Shown here one piece after another: positions 7,827 to 16,296 of a stretch of 64,000 nt of DNA; the stretch's first letter is position 1, and every line of letters starts with the position of its first letter. The notes under the pieces are model-generated. The model had not been told where the DNA came from and made no database searches. It saw only the letters and a program-made list of their open reading frames with translations. The stretch covers positions 1 through 64,000 of the forward strand of contig NZ_JARLTC010000041.1 in assembly GCF_029382225.1 (NCBI RefSeq), given 5' to 3'. Source of the stretch: Spongiactinospora sp. TRM90649 (GTDB lineage Bacteria; Actinomycetota; Actinomycetes; Streptosporangiales; Streptosporangiaceae). Both the position numbers and the translations under genes were made by a program.

Positions 7827-7981
7827 GGAGCCGTGCCCGGTCGTGTCCTATCGTCGTGAGCGCTCGCCTCGGTTCTCGTCCCCCGAACACCGGGGCGAGC
7901 CCAGCGCGGGGGACAAGGGAGCGATTTCCCTCTAAGATCGACCTCTCCGGAATCCGCTTACTGGTGCGCAGGGAGCCCGCA

Positions 7982-8785
7982 GTGGCCACCAACCCCTTAC
8001 CGAGGGTCGACACCACGTTTCCCAATACCGCGCGTATATACGACTACCTGCTCGGCGGCAAGGACAACTACGCCGCCGACCGCGCCGCCGCGCAACGCAT
8101 GGTCGAGGTGAACCCGTCCGCCCCCCGCACCGCGCTGGCCAACCGCGCGTTCCTGCGGCGGGCCGTGCGCCACGCGGCCACCGAGGGCGGGGTGCGGCAG
8201 TTCCTGGACATCGGCGCCGGGCTGCCCACGCGCGACAACGTGCACCAGGTGGCGATGCGCGCGGCGCCGGAGTCACGGGTGGTCTACGTGGACCGAGATC
8301 CCGTGGTCGTGGTCCACGGGCAGGCGCTGCTGGCCACCAGCCCGCAGGTCACCGTGATCCAGGAGGATCTGCGCGACCCCGGCGACATCCTGGACCACCC
8401 GGAGACCCAGCGGCTGATCGACTTCGAGCGGCCGGTGTGCCTGCTGCTGGTGGCCGTGCTGCACTTCATCTCCGACCGCGAGGATCCCCTGGGCATCCTG
8501 GCGCATCTGTGCGGCGTCCTGGCCCCCGGCAGCTATCTGGTGATCTCGCACACCGTCGATGAGTCTCCCGCGCTGGTGATGAACGCCGCGCGGCGTGGCT
8601 TCCAGAACGCCGGTACCCCGCTCAGCCCGCGCGCCAGGCCGGCCGTGGAGCGCTTCTTCGACGGGTTCGAGCTGGTGGACCCCGGTCTGGTCGAGGTGGA
8701 TCGGTGGCGGCCCGACGACCCCGTCCCGCCCGCTCTGTCGCCGTCGCCGTGGGTGCTGGTCGGCGGGGTGGGCCACAAGCCCTGA
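7982..8785 (+). CDS. S-adenosylmethionine-dependent methyltransferase, DUF574/Methyltransf_19 family
   Basis: The 267-residue product carries the family signature ARIYDYLLGGKDNYAADR at residues 19-36, followed by the Rossmann SAM motif FLDIGAGLPT and YVDRDPVV. The family is very abundant in actinomycetes and its substrates are mostly unknown. The start GTG at 7982 is chosen because GGGAG lies just upstream and the signature then begins near residue 20 as in homologues; upstream in-frame GTG codons would add an unlikely basic extension. A second, divergent copy lies at 10814. A 6-bp hairpin (GACCGA/TCGGTC, 8784-8800) overlaps the stop. Confidence 0.88.
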   Translation: MATNPLPRVDTTFPNTARIYDYLLGGKDNYAADRAAAQRMVEVNPSAPRTALANRAFLRRAVRHAATEGGVRQFLDIGAGLPTRDNVHQVAMRAAPESRVVYVDRDPVVVVHGQALLATSPQVTVIQEDLRDPGDILDHPETQRLIDFERPVCLLLVAVLHFISDREDPLGILAHLCGVLAPGSYLVISHTVDESPALVMNAARRGFQNAGTPLSPRARPAVERFFDGFELVDPGLVEVDRWRPDDPVPPALSPSPWVLVGGVGHKP

Positions 8786-8861
8786 CCGACCCGATCGGTC
8801 GTCCCGCTGGCCGGGTGCGACGCGTCTCGCTTTACTTACTTGGGAGACGAGGGGACCGGCG

Positions 8862-10745
8862 ATGCGACTCGCGATCCACCGCCTGGCGGCGGCGTTAGTG
8901 ACCATGCTCGGCACGACCGGCGTCGCCGTCGCGGCCGACGCCCCGCGCGACGCCGTCGCGGCGGCACGGGATGAGCCGGCCCCGGTCATGCTCGTCCTGG
9001 ACGCCTCCGGCTCGATGGCCCAGCCGGCGGCGGACGGCGAGACCAAGATGGCCGCGGCCCGGCGCGCCGTGCGCTCGGTGGTGGAGGGCCTGCCCGCCGA
9101 CGCGCGGCTCGGCCTGACCGTCTACGGCACGGGCACCGGCAACTCCGACGCCGACAAGCCCGCCGGGTGCCGCGACGTGAAGGTCCTGCACGAGGTCGGC
9201 ACGCCCGCCGCCGAGCTGGTCGCCACGGCCGACGACATCGGGCCGCGCGGATATACGCCGATCGGCCGCGCGCTGCGCGCGGCGGCCGGGGCGCTGCCGT
9301 CCGAGGGCCCGCGCTCCATCGTGCTGGTCTCCGACGGCGAGGACACCTGCGCGCCGCCCGACCCCTGCGAGGTGGCCGCCGAGCTGGCCGAGAACGGCGC
9401 CGACCTGCGCGTCCACACGATCGGCTTCGACGTGGACGCCAAGACCAAGAAGCAGCTCGCGTGCGTCGCCCAGCAGACCGGCGGCTCATACACCGACGCG
9501 GCCGACGCCCGCGACCTCGCCCCCGCTCTCGACCGGGTGACCGGCATCGCGCTGCGCAACTACGAGCCGACCGGCACACCGGCGCGCGGCGCGGACTCCC
9601 CCGAGGGGGCCCCGCTGCTGCGGCCGGGCGACCACCTCGACCAGATCGACACCGGCGAGGCGAAGTACTACACGATCGACGTGCCGCCCGGGAACACCGC
9701 CTGGTTCGGCGCGACCGGGGTGTTCCCGGCGGCGTCCTCCGCCAGGGAGTCGGTCATGATCTCCCGTTACACGCCGGACGGCACGCGCTGCGCCTGGCGC
9801 GACACGGGCCACAGCAGCGCGGGCGATCCGGTCGTCCCGCTGGTCCGTAGCTGGACCACCGCCGATGGCGCGGACGCCCGTCGGCCCTGCGACCGTCCCG
9901 GCCGGTTCGTGGTCATGGTGGAGCGTGAGACCAGGCCCGCCACCGGCGACCCGGCATGGCTGGAGCTGGGCGTCCGCCTGGAGGCCCCCGTCCCGGGCGA
10001 CCCCGGCCCCGCGAGGGGGACGGACGAGGTCGCCTTCGCCGAACCCTCGGGCGACGCCGCCACGGACGTCACCGGCGGCGGGTCGTTCGCCACCGCGGGC
10101 ACCCTGTCCGGTCCCGGCCGCTACGCCGACACCGTGCACCCCGGCGAGTACGTGTTCTACCGGGTGCGGCTGGACTGGGGCCAGGGCCTGGCCTACCGGG
10201 TGCGGCTGCCCGAGTCGGCGGAGTTCGGCGCGCGCGTCCTGACCAAGACCTACCTGTACGGCCCCGCCCGCGCCCAGCTCGCCGAGTCCGGCACCGTCTG
10301 GTACGACGGCCGGACCGCCACGCTGCCCCCCGGCGGCGACGCGATGGCCACCCGGCCGGTCCGCTACCTCAACCGCGAGCTGACCGCCACCAGGGGCCAG
10401 GCCGTCGCCGGGTGGTACTACATCGCGGTCAAGTACGGCAGCCGCCCCACCCTGCGCGGCGAGGTCGCCTATCCCCCGGTCGAGATCGGGCTCGACGTCT
10501 CGGTGACCGGCGAGCCCGAGCCGGGTCCCGCCTACGAGACCGCGCCCGCCGTCCCGCCGTCCTCCGATCCGCGGCCTTCCGCTCCGGCGACCGAGCCGCC
10601 GACGCGGCCCGCACCCTCGCCGGCGAATGGGGGCGCTTGGGGGGCTCTGTCCGATGCCGGGCCGGTGGTGTGGGCCGGAGTCCCGCTGGCCCTGCTGGCG
10701 CTGGCGGGATTGATCGTGATTCTGGTCCGCCGACGTCCCCGTTAG
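8862..10745 (+). CDS. Secreted, membrane-anchored von Willebrand factor A domain protein
   Basis: A 627-residue protein with an N-terminal signal peptide (IHRLAAALVTMLGTTGVAVAADA). A VWA domain spans about residues 45-225 with MIDAS motif DASGSM and the supporting YTPIG and SDGEDTC elements, so it should bind a divalent metal and a protein ligand outside the cell. A beta-rich middle follows with paired Cys residues. Next comes a Pro/Ala-rich spacer (about 540-590), one transmembrane helix (VWAGVPLALLALAGLIVILV) and a short RRRPR tail. RBS GAGGGGA precedes the ATG. The layout resembles actinobacterial cell-surface VWA proteins; the ligand is unknown. Confidence 0.85.
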   Translation: MRLAIHRLAAALVTMLGTTGVAVAADAPRDAVAAARDEPAPVMLVLDASGSMAQPAADGETKMAAARRAVRSVVEGLPADARLGLTVYGTGTGNSDADKPAGCRDVKVLHEVGTPAAELVATADDIGPRGYTPIGRALRAAAGALPSEGPRSIVLVSDGEDTCAPPDPCEVAAELAENGADLRVHTIGFDVDAKTKKQLACVAQQTGGSYTDAADARDLAPALDRVTGIALRNYEPTGTPARGADSPEGAPLLRPGDHLDQIDTGEAKYYTIDVPPGNTAWFGATGVFPAASSARESVMISRYTPDGTRCAWRDTGHSSAGDPVVPLVRSWTTADGADARRPCDRPGRFVVMVERETRPATGDPAWLELGVRLEAPVPGDPGPARGTDEVAFAEPSGDAATDVTGGGSFATAGTLSGPGRYADTVHPGEYVFYRVRLDWGQGLAYRVRLPESAEFGARVLTKTYLYGPARAQLAESGTVWYDGRTATLPPGGDAMATRPVRYLNRELTATRGQAVAGWYYIAVKYGSRPTLRGEVAYPPVEIGLDVSVTGEPEPGPAYETAPAVPPSSDPRPSAPATEPPTRPAPSPANGGAWGALSDAGPVVWAGVPLALLALAGLIVILVRRRPR

Positions 10746-10813
10746 CGCCATGATCACGTTACGCTGTGCCATGATCCGGCACGGCCCCGCCGGACGCGCG
10801 CGAGGGAAAACGG

Positions 10814-11680
10814 GTGCACCACATGTCAGACGACCTCCACGAACCGAGCGAGAACCGCGCCAAGCGGCAGCGGGTGGTGGAGGGGATCGACCACACCAAG
10901 CCGAGCGTGGCCAGGGTCTACGACTACCTGCTCGGCGGCAAGGACAACTATGCGGTCGACCAGCGGGTGGCGAGCATGCTGTTGCAGCTCGCGCCCGACG
11001 CCCCCGAGGCGGCCCGCGCCAACCGGCAGTTCCTCGGCCGGGTGGTGCGCCACCTCGCGGTGAACGCGGGCATCACCCAGTTCATCGACATCGGCTCGGG
11101 CTTACCCACCCGGGGCAACGTGCACGAGATCGCCCAGTCGGTGCTCCCCGAGGCGCGGGTGATCTACATCGACAATGACCCCACCGTGCTGGCGCACGGC
11201 CGGGCGCTGCTGGCCAAGACCCTGGGCACCGCGGTCGTGGACTGCGACCTGCGCGAGCCGGAGACGCTGCTCCACGACAGCCAGGCGACCGGGCTCGTCG
11301 ATCTGTCCAAGCCGGTCGGGATGCTCCTCTTCGGCATCCTGCACCACCTCAACGACCACGAGCGGCCCGAGGTGATCGCCGCCGGCCTGCGCGACGCCCT
11401 GCCGTCCGGCAGCCACTTCGCCCTCTCGCACTTCTGCAATCCGGGGGCGGCGCATCCAGAGGTGGCCGAGCACGCCAGGGCCGCCGAGCGGGTGTTCAAC
11501 CAGCGGCTGGGCACCGGGCGCTGGCGCAGCCGGGAGGAGATCCTGGCCTACTTCGGCGACTGGGAGCTGCTGTCCCCCGGGCTGGTGCCGCTGTCCGAGT
11601 GGCGTCCCGCGCCAAGCGACGACACCCGGCAGTCGATCACCTACCACGACTTCGTCGGGGGCGTCGCGCGCAGACCCTGA
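10814..11680 (+). CDS. S-adenosylmethionine-dependent methyltransferase, DUF574/Methyltransf_19 family (second copy)
   Basis: A 288-residue protein with the signature SVARVYDYLLGGKDNYAVDQ, the SAM-binding FIDIGSGLPTRGN and YIDNDPTVLAHGRALL. It is clearly related to the protein at 7982 but diverged, so the pair is not a recent tandem duplication. GTG at 10814 has an AGGGA site six bases upstream; ATG at 10823 is an alternative. It lies on the same strand as the VWA gene, 68 bases after it. The substrate is unknown. Confidence 0.88.
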   Translation: MHHMSDDLHEPSENRAKRQRVVEGIDHTKPSVARVYDYLLGGKDNYAVDQRVASMLLQLAPDAPEAARANRQFLGRVVRHLAVNAGITQFIDIGSGLPTRGNVHEIAQSVLPEARVIYIDNDPTVLAHGRALLAKTLGTAVVDCDLREPETLLHDSQATGLVDLSKPVGMLLFGILHHLNDHERPEVIAAGLRDALPSGSHFALSHFCNPGAAHPEVAEHARAAERVFNQRLGTGRWRSREEILAYFGDWELLSPGLVPLSEWRPAPSDDTRQSITYHDFVGGVARRP

Positions 11681-11917
11681 CGCGATCGGGGCCGCCTGGC
11701 CCGGCGGCGATTCCTGGTGGCCTGCCGTCCATGTACTTCTTCACCCGAAACTGACCACCCGTCCGCGACACGAGGCGAACCAGGCGCCGCCGGGCCTGCC
11801 GTCGCCATCGGCCACGGTCTGGTGCCCGCGCACGTGCAGCACGTCAGCGTGTCGGGGTCGCACCCGCACATCGCGGTGCTCACCCCCAGATGGGACCGGT
11901 GACCGCCGGGGGCGGGA

Positions 11918-12481
11918 TCAAGTCCGCTGCACCTGCGCCAGCAGCCGGGCCTGCTCCCGCTTCAGGGTGGTGAAGGAGTGCTGCACGTAGGGCCACAGGC
12001 CGTTCCGGGGGAAGTCGATCAGCGAGATGTGGTCCTTCCAGTCGGCGGAGTCGAAGCCGTCCTCCTGCCAGTGCGCGAGGACGGCCTCGTAGCCGATCAC
12101 GTGCGCGCACAGGTCCTCCAGGCACTTGGGCAGGTGGTCCTCCACCAGCAGGTCGGCCCGGGTGATGACGATCTCCGCCATCCGGCGGTTCAGCGGCATG
12201 TAGACGTGCGTCATCCACCGCCGCCACGTCGCCATCTGTGACGGCGTCGGCCGGGGCGTGCCGGGCGCGAAGCTCTGGCGCGGCCACATCTCGCCCCACA
12301 GCCGGTCGCTCGCCTCCATCAGCGCGAACAGCGGCCCGTAGAACTCGGCGAGCTGCCGGCTCACCCGGTCGAGCCGGTCCTTGCGCCGTGCCAGCCGCAG
12401 GTTCGTCACGTAGGTCACGATGAGGCCGGCGACCGCCAGCAGCACCGTCACGCCGAGGGTGATCGCCGCCTCCAGTCCCAC
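11918..12481 (-). CDS. Small membrane-anchored protein of unknown function
   Basis: About 187 residues. The N-terminal helix (ITLGVTVLLAVAGLIVTYVTNLRLA) anchors the protein and is followed by an RRKDRLDR basic stop-transfer. The rest is a soluble, helical, Trp-rich domain (RRWMTHVYMPLNRRMAEIV, LPKCLEDLCAHVIGYEAVLAHW). GTG at 12481 is the first usable start with the anchor intact, though GGAGGG is 15 bases away, longer than ideal. I do not recognise the family. It is divergent from the ArsR gene, with about 90 bases of AT-rich DNA between them. Confidence 0.6.
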   Translation of the reverse strand: MGLEAAITLGVTVLLAVAGLIVTYVTNLRLARRKDRLDRVSRQLAEFYGPLFALMEASDRLWGEMWPRQSFAPGTPRPTPSQMATWRRWMTHVYMPLNRRMAEIVITRADLLVEDHLPKCLEDLCAHVIGYEAVLAHWQEDGFDSADWKDHISLIDFPRNGLWPYVQHSFTTLKREQARLLAQVQRT

Positions 12482-12521
12482 AACAGGACAAGCTAGCCCT
12501 CCCCGGCCCCGTGGTCCACCG

Positions 12522-12562
12522 CTTAAATTAATGCTTGACTTATATAAGGCTGGACTGACATT
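12522..12562 (+). promoter_or_regulatory. Promoter and candidate operator of the arsR-SRPBCC operon
   Basis: The stretch is much more AT-rich than its surroundings. TTGACT at 12535-12540 fits a -35 box, and GACATT at 12557-12562 (16-base spacer) a weak -10. The predicted start would fall at about 12569-12572, on the ATG itself, and no Shine-Dalgarno is seen, so a leaderless mRNA is possible. CTTAAAT (12522-12528) and ATATAAG (12542-12548) form an imperfect inverted repeat around the -35 and could be the ArsR operator. Confidence 0.45.
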
Positions 12563-12571
12563 CTCGATGCC

Positions 12572-12946
12572 ATGCAGGCCTTCGAGGTGCTCGGCGACCC
12601 GGTCAGGCGCCGCATACTGGAGCTTCTCGCCGACGGCGAACGGCACGCCGGGGCGATGGGCGGAGTCATCCGGGCGGAGTTCGGGATCTCCCAGCCCGCG
12701 GTGTCGCGGCACCTGCGGGTGCTGCGGGAGTCCGGATTCGCGAGCGTCCGCCCGGTCGGCAACCGGCGTCTGTACGCCGTCGAGTCCGCCCCGCTGCGGG
12801 AGATCGACCTGTGGCTGGCGCGCTTCCGCCGCTACTGGAACGCGCGGCTCGACGCCCTGGGCGCCGAACTGGCACACGGCAGGCATGCGCACCGCGCGGA
12901 AGGACCGCAGCGGGCAACGCAACCGGAACACGAGGAAGACACATGA
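12572..12946 (+). CDS. ArsR-family winged-helix repressor
   Basis: A 124-residue winged-helix protein: FEVLGDPVRRRILELLADG is the typical ArsR first helix and FGISQPAVSRHLRVLRESGFA the recognition helix-turn-helix, then the wing VGNRRLYAV. No cysteine metal-binding pair is present in the recognition helix, so it is the metal-independent kind that is often paired with SRPBCC (AHSA1) proteins. Its TGA overlaps the ATG of that SRPBCC gene (ATGA at 12943). It likely represses its own operon from the upstream AT-rich site. Confidence 0.88.
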   Translation: MQAFEVLGDPVRRRILELLADGERHAGAMGGVIRAEFGISQPAVSRHLRVLRESGFASVRPVGNRRLYAVESAPLREIDLWLARFRRYWNARLDALGAELAHGRHAHRAEGPQRATQPEHEEDT

Positions 12947-13602
12947 CCGACATCGTTCAGCAGGTCAACGCCACCCACCGGGAGATCGGCGACCTCGCGA
13001 CGAGCACCGGCGCTGGGCGTTCACTGCTGCTGCGCCGCACCTACGACGCCCCGATCGAAGACGTGTGGAGCGCCTGCACCGAGGCCGACCGGATCGGCCG
13101 CTGGCTGGCCCCCGTCGAGGGCGACCTCCGGCTCGGCGGCACCTACCAGCTCAAGGGCAACGCGGGCGGCGACATCCTGCGCTGTGAGAAGCCCAGCCTG
13201 ATCGCGGTGACCTGGATCTTCGGCGAGGGCATGCACACCGAGCTGGAGGTCCGCCTGACGCCCGGCGCCGACGGCGGGACCGTGCTGGAGCTGGAGCACA
13301 CCTCGTCGGCCGAGATCGTCGACGCGCTGGTCCGCGCGCATGGTCCCGGCCACACGATCAGCATGGGCTGCGGCTGGGACCTCACCCTGCTCGGCCTCGA
13401 CATGCACCTGCGGGGAGACGAGTTCGACCCGGCGACCTGGGGCGGCACCCCCGAGGGGCGGGACTTCTCCATCCGCGCCTGCCACGCCTGGGGGCCCGCC
13501 GTCCAGGCCGCCTGGTCCACCGACGACGACGCCCTCGCCGCCGCCATCGCCTTCAGCACCCGGCACTTCGTCCCCGCGCCCGCGGACCCCTCGGGCGACT
13601 GA
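12943..13602 (+). CDS. SRPBCC/AHSA1-domain protein
   Basis: A 219-residue protein with one START-like SRPBCC fold. The sequence LLRRTYDAPIEDVWSACTEADRIGRWLAP is the family entry motif, followed by strands such as GGTYQLKGNAGGDILRCEKPSLIAVTW. These proteins bind hydrophobic ligands or act as co-chaperone-like factors; the ligand is not predictable. It is translationally coupled to the preceding ArsR gene, an arrangement seen in many actinomycetes. Confidence 0.88.
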   Translation: MTDIVQQVNATHREIGDLATSTGAGRSLLLRRTYDAPIEDVWSACTEADRIGRWLAPVEGDLRLGGTYQLKGNAGGDILRCEKPSLIAVTWIFGEGMHTELEVRLTPGADGGTVLELEHTSSAEIVDALVRAHGPGHTISMGCGWDLTLLGLDMHLRGDEFDPATWGGTPEGRDFSIRACHAWGPAVQAAWSTDDDALAAAIAFSTRHFVPAPADPSGD

Positions 13603-13663
13603 CCCCGGCCGCCCCTGGGTCGTCGTCCGTCAGCCCGAGGAGGACCGACAGCGGGCCGGGCCG

Positions 13664-13983
13664 GCTCGGCGGGCAGGTGGTGGACGCGGTCGGCCAGGCC
13701 CACGCGTTCGATGGCCCACATGGCCGCCAGCGGGTCGGCCCGGCGCCCGGCGAGCAGGTGCGGCAGGTTGACGTTCTGGAGCACGTCCAGGGACGGCATC
13801 AGGTTGTAGGACTGGAAGACGAAGGCCGCCCGCTCGCGCCGCAGGACGGTGAGCTGATCCTCGGTCGGCTCGCCGAGCGGCTGGTCCGCCGGCGTCACGC
13901 TGCCAGAGGTCGGCGTGTCGAGGCCCGCCGCGCAGTGCAGCAGGGTGCTCTTCCTGGACCCGACGGGCCCATCACCGTGGCCC
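13664..13983 (-). pseudogene. Remnant of an ABC transporter ATP-binding protein (MacB/LolD type)
   Basis: Reading leftwards from 13983, the frame gives GPVGSRKSTLLHCAAGLDTP, a damaged Walker A (Gly-to-Arg in GSGKST). It continues through TVLRRERAAFVFQSYNLMPSLD (Q-loop) and LQNVNLPHLLAGRRAD to RVGLADRVHHLPAE. It then runs out where the LSGGQQQR signature should be. There is no start codon, no signature motif, no Walker B and no partner permease. This is a clear decayed fragment of a roughly 230-residue ATPase. Confidence 0.8.
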
Positions 13984-13984
13984 C

Positions 13985-14185
13985 CTAGACGAAGACCACT
14001 CCGCCATCCCCGCCCTCGGCGAACTCCTGGCCGACCGCGGCCTCACCCTCGTAGCCGAAGTCCTCGCCTCCGGCCTCTACCAAGAACCCCCCGACCGCAC
14101 CAACGACACCGACTTCACCTTCGGCCTGACCCGAATCATCGCCGGCATCGAAGCCCTCACCCCGCCTCCCCCACCCGCCGCCTGA
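13985..14185 (+). pseudogene. Remnant: C-terminal 66 residues of a TetR-family regulator
   Basis: The open stretch encodes LDEDHSAIPALGELLADRG, then LVAEVLASGLYQEPPDRTND and FTFGLTRIIAGIEAL, ending at TGA 14183. The FxFGLxRIxxGIEAL end is characteristic of the C-terminal ligand domain of TetR regulators. There is no start codon and no HTH. It abuts the ABC remnant (opposite strand) within two bases, marking a deletion or recombination junction. Codon choice (GAA, CGA, GTA) is less GC-rich than in neighbouring genes. Confidence 0.7.
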
Positions 14186-14567
14186 GCCCGCCAGAGGAAT
14201 TCAGTCCTCCGGGGCACCGCACGATCAGGCTTTCTCGTGGCCAGATGGAGATTCGGGGATCGTCGGCGAGGCGCCGACACCCCCTCGGCCCCAGGGGCGT
14301 CCCATCAGAGGCGCGCCTCGCCCTCCCCCGGCGCCACCGGCACGTGAACCGACTGCCGCCACTCCAGTGCCTCCGGAACCGTTTACAACGTACCGTGATC
14401 AGAACCGCCGACCGACTCGGATGTGCCCGTTCTCGTTGCCCTCTCCGGGCTGGATTGGGCGTGCGGCGGGTCCAAGCGCCCGGCCGGGGTGGACGGCGGA
14501 ACAGCGGCGGGACGGGCGGGGGCAGGAGGCCCACTGGGGCCTGTCCGTGCAGGGGAATGTGGGGAAG
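14186..14567. other. Intergenic stretch between the TetR remnant and rnpB
   Basis: I see no supported gene here. Short open frames exist on both strands but lack ribosome-binding sites and recognisable protein sequence. The part next to 14568 is where the minus-strand rnpB transcript should end. Confidence 0.5.
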
Positions 14568-14978
14568 GCGGACGAGTCGGCCTGTAGGCCGGGTTTTGTG
14601 CCTGCCCCGTAGGGCGGGCGGCGGCCATCCATCTAGGGCCGTCGTTGCCGACGGCCTCAAGCGGTCTACCCGCGCGGCATCGGGCGGGCAGCCCTCGAAC
14701 GTCGCGCGCGGGGTGGTCCTTTCGGGCCGCCCCTTCTTGACCTTGCTCCGGGTGGGGTTTACCTAGCCGCCCACGTCGCCGTGGGCGCTGGTGGTCTCTT
14801 ACACCACCCTTTCACCCTTACCTCCCGGCGGGCCGGGAGGCGGTCTGCTCTCTGTGGCACTGTCCCGCGGGTCGCCCCGGGTCGGTGTTACCGACCACCC
14901 TGCCCTGTGGAGCCCGGACCTTCCTCGGCGGGCCCCTTACGGGACCCGACGCGACCGCCCGGCCGGCTCGTCCGCCGT
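14568..14978 (-). ncRNA. rnpB: RNase P catalytic RNA (type A)
   Basis: On the minus strand the RNA opens GGACGAGCCGG and closes with CCGACTCGTCC, forming helix P1. The universally conserved GAGGAAGGTCCGGGCTCC lies at 14926-14909. It is followed by the ACAGTGCCACAGAGAGCAGACCGCC region, GGTAAGGGTGAAAGGGTGG, the AGGTAAACCCC segment and GATGGATGG...ACAAAACCCGGC near the 3' end. The length of about 410 nt fits actinobacterial RNase P RNA. It processes the 5' ends of tRNA precursors. The ends are set by P1 and by the promoter, to within a few bases. Confidence 0.95.
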
Positions 14979-14984
14979 CCTTTC

Positions 14985-15012
14985 AGCTTAGCGTTTCTCA
15001 AGCGCGTTCCAA
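14985..15012 (-). promoter_or_regulatory. rnpB promoter
   Basis: On the minus strand TTGGAA (15012-15007) and TAAGCT (14990-14985) form -35 and -10 boxes separated by 16 bases. The predicted start about seven bases downstream (near 14978) coincides with the first base of the P1 helix of RNase P RNA, so the match is independent of the motif search. Confidence 0.65.
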
Positions 15013-15078
15013 CCGATCAACAAGCGCGGACCGGTCGAATGGGACAGGTCACCGGCCGGGAGGGCGGTGGCACGAGCG

Positions 15079-15116
15079 GCGGTCGTGCCGGCAGCCCCGG
15101 AGTCCGGCACGACCGC
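15079..15116 (-). terminator. 13-bp hairpin terminating the Nif3-zinc ribbon-RNase H operon
   Basis: GCGGTCGTGCCGG (15079-15091) and its exact reverse complement (15104-15116) flank a 12-base loop, beginning 17 bases beyond the RNase H/phosphatase stop on the minus strand. It also separates that operon from rnpB. Confidence 0.7.
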
Positions 15117-15132
15117 TTCTTGGGCGGGGGAA

Positions 15133-16296
15133 TCAGCGCAGGTGGGCGGTGTCGTTGAAGGACTTCACCACGGCGGGCCCGTCGGCGTAGTACTCGATCA
15201 TGGACAGGCAGGCCAGGTCGAGGTGCATGCGGTAGAGGGCCGCCGGGGGCGCCGCGAGGGCGAGGCGGAGCAGGGTCTTGATCGGCGTGACGTGCGACAC
15301 CGCGAGCACGGTCTTGCCCGCGTGGTCGGCCAGCAGGCGTTCCAGGGTGTCCTGAACCCTCTCGGCCACGGCCTCGAAGCTCTCGCCGCCGGGCGGGGCG
15401 GCCTCGGGGTCGGCGAGCCAGGCCTCGAAGGCGTCTGGCCAGCCGCGCCTGATCTCGGTGAAGGTGCTGCCCTCCCAGTCGCCGAAGTCGGTCTCGCGCA
15501 GGCCGTCCTCGATGATGATGGGCAGGCCCGAGCGGGCCGCGACCAGTTCGGCGGTGGCCCGGGCACGGGCCAGCGGCGAGGACACGATCACCTCGATCTC
15601 GTACGGCTTGCGGGCCAGCCGCGCCGCCGCCGCCTCTGCCTGGGCCACGCCGTTCGGGGTGAGCCCGACGTCGCCCTTGCCGGAGAAGCGGCGCTCTACC
15701 GAGAGCGGGGTCTCGCCGTGCCGCAGGAGCAGCAGGGTGGTGGCCGCCGTGGTCGGGCCGCGCCAGCCGGTGCCCTTACGGGACAGCGGGTCGGTCTCCT
15801 CCTCGGCGAGCAGGGAGGCGACCTCGGACTCCTCGTCGGCGGGCCGGGCACTGGCGCTCCAGGCCAGGCCCTTGGCCGCGGCGTCCATGGCCTCGTTGGC
15901 CAGGCGGTCGGCGTGGCCGTTGCGCTCACGGGGGATCCAGGTCCAGGTGACGCGCAGGCGCCGGGCGAGCGCGGCGGCCTCGACGGCGAGCGGCCGCAGC
16001 CCCTCGTTCTTGATCTTCCAGCGCCCGGACATCTGCTCGACGACCAGCTTGGAGTCCATCCGGACCTCGACCGCCGAGCCCTCGCCGCCGAGCGACAGCA
16101 CGGCGGCGAGGCCGGAGATGAGACCTCGGTATTCGGCGATGTTGTTGGTGGCGACCCCGATGGCCTCGGCGTTCTCGGCCAGGACCGCGCCGCCGGGGTC
16201 CTTGACCACGGATCCGTAGCCGGCGGGGCCCGGGTTGCCCCGGGATCCGCCGTCGGCTTCGACCACGAACTCCGTGGCGGAGGCGGCAGGGCTCAC
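15133..16296 (-). CDS. Bifunctional RNase HI / acid phosphatase (histidine phosphatase)
   Basis: 387 residues with two domains. Residues 1-130 are an RNase HI with catalytic acidic residues in VEADGGSRGNPG, NNIAEYRGLI, VRMDSKLV and NGHADRLAN. From about 185 comes a histidine-phosphatase domain with LLRHGETP and SHVTPI. This is the architecture of the mycobacterial Rv2228c type, in which RNase H removes RNA from RNA-DNA hybrids and the phosphatase half acts on small phosphoesters. GTG at 16296 overlaps the upstream stop (GTGA), which settles the start; longer readings are not supported. Confidence 0.93.
   Translation of the reverse strand: MSPAASATEFVVEADGGSRGNPGPAGYGSVVKDPGGAVLAENAEAIGVATNNIAEYRGLISGLAAVLSLGGEGSAVEVRMDSKLVVEQMSGRWKIKNEGLRPLAVEAAALARRLRVTWTWIPRERNGHADRLANEAMDAAAKGLAWSASARPADEESEVASLLAEEETDPLSRKGTGWRGPTTAATTLLLLRHGETPLSVERRFSGKGDVGLTPNGVAQAEAAAARLARKPYEIEVIVSSPLARARATAELVAARSGLPIIIEDGLRETDFGDWEGSTFTEIRRGWPDAFEAWLADPEAAPPGGESFEAVAERVQDTLERLLADHAGKTVLAVSHVTPIKTLLRLALAAPPAALYRMHLDLACLSMIEYYADGPAVVKSFNDTAHLR

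Noticed and set aside
11717-11902. 61-codon frame between the second methyltransferase and the small membrane protein
   Set aside because: No RBS and no recognisable sequence; the 237-base gap holds nothing I can support.
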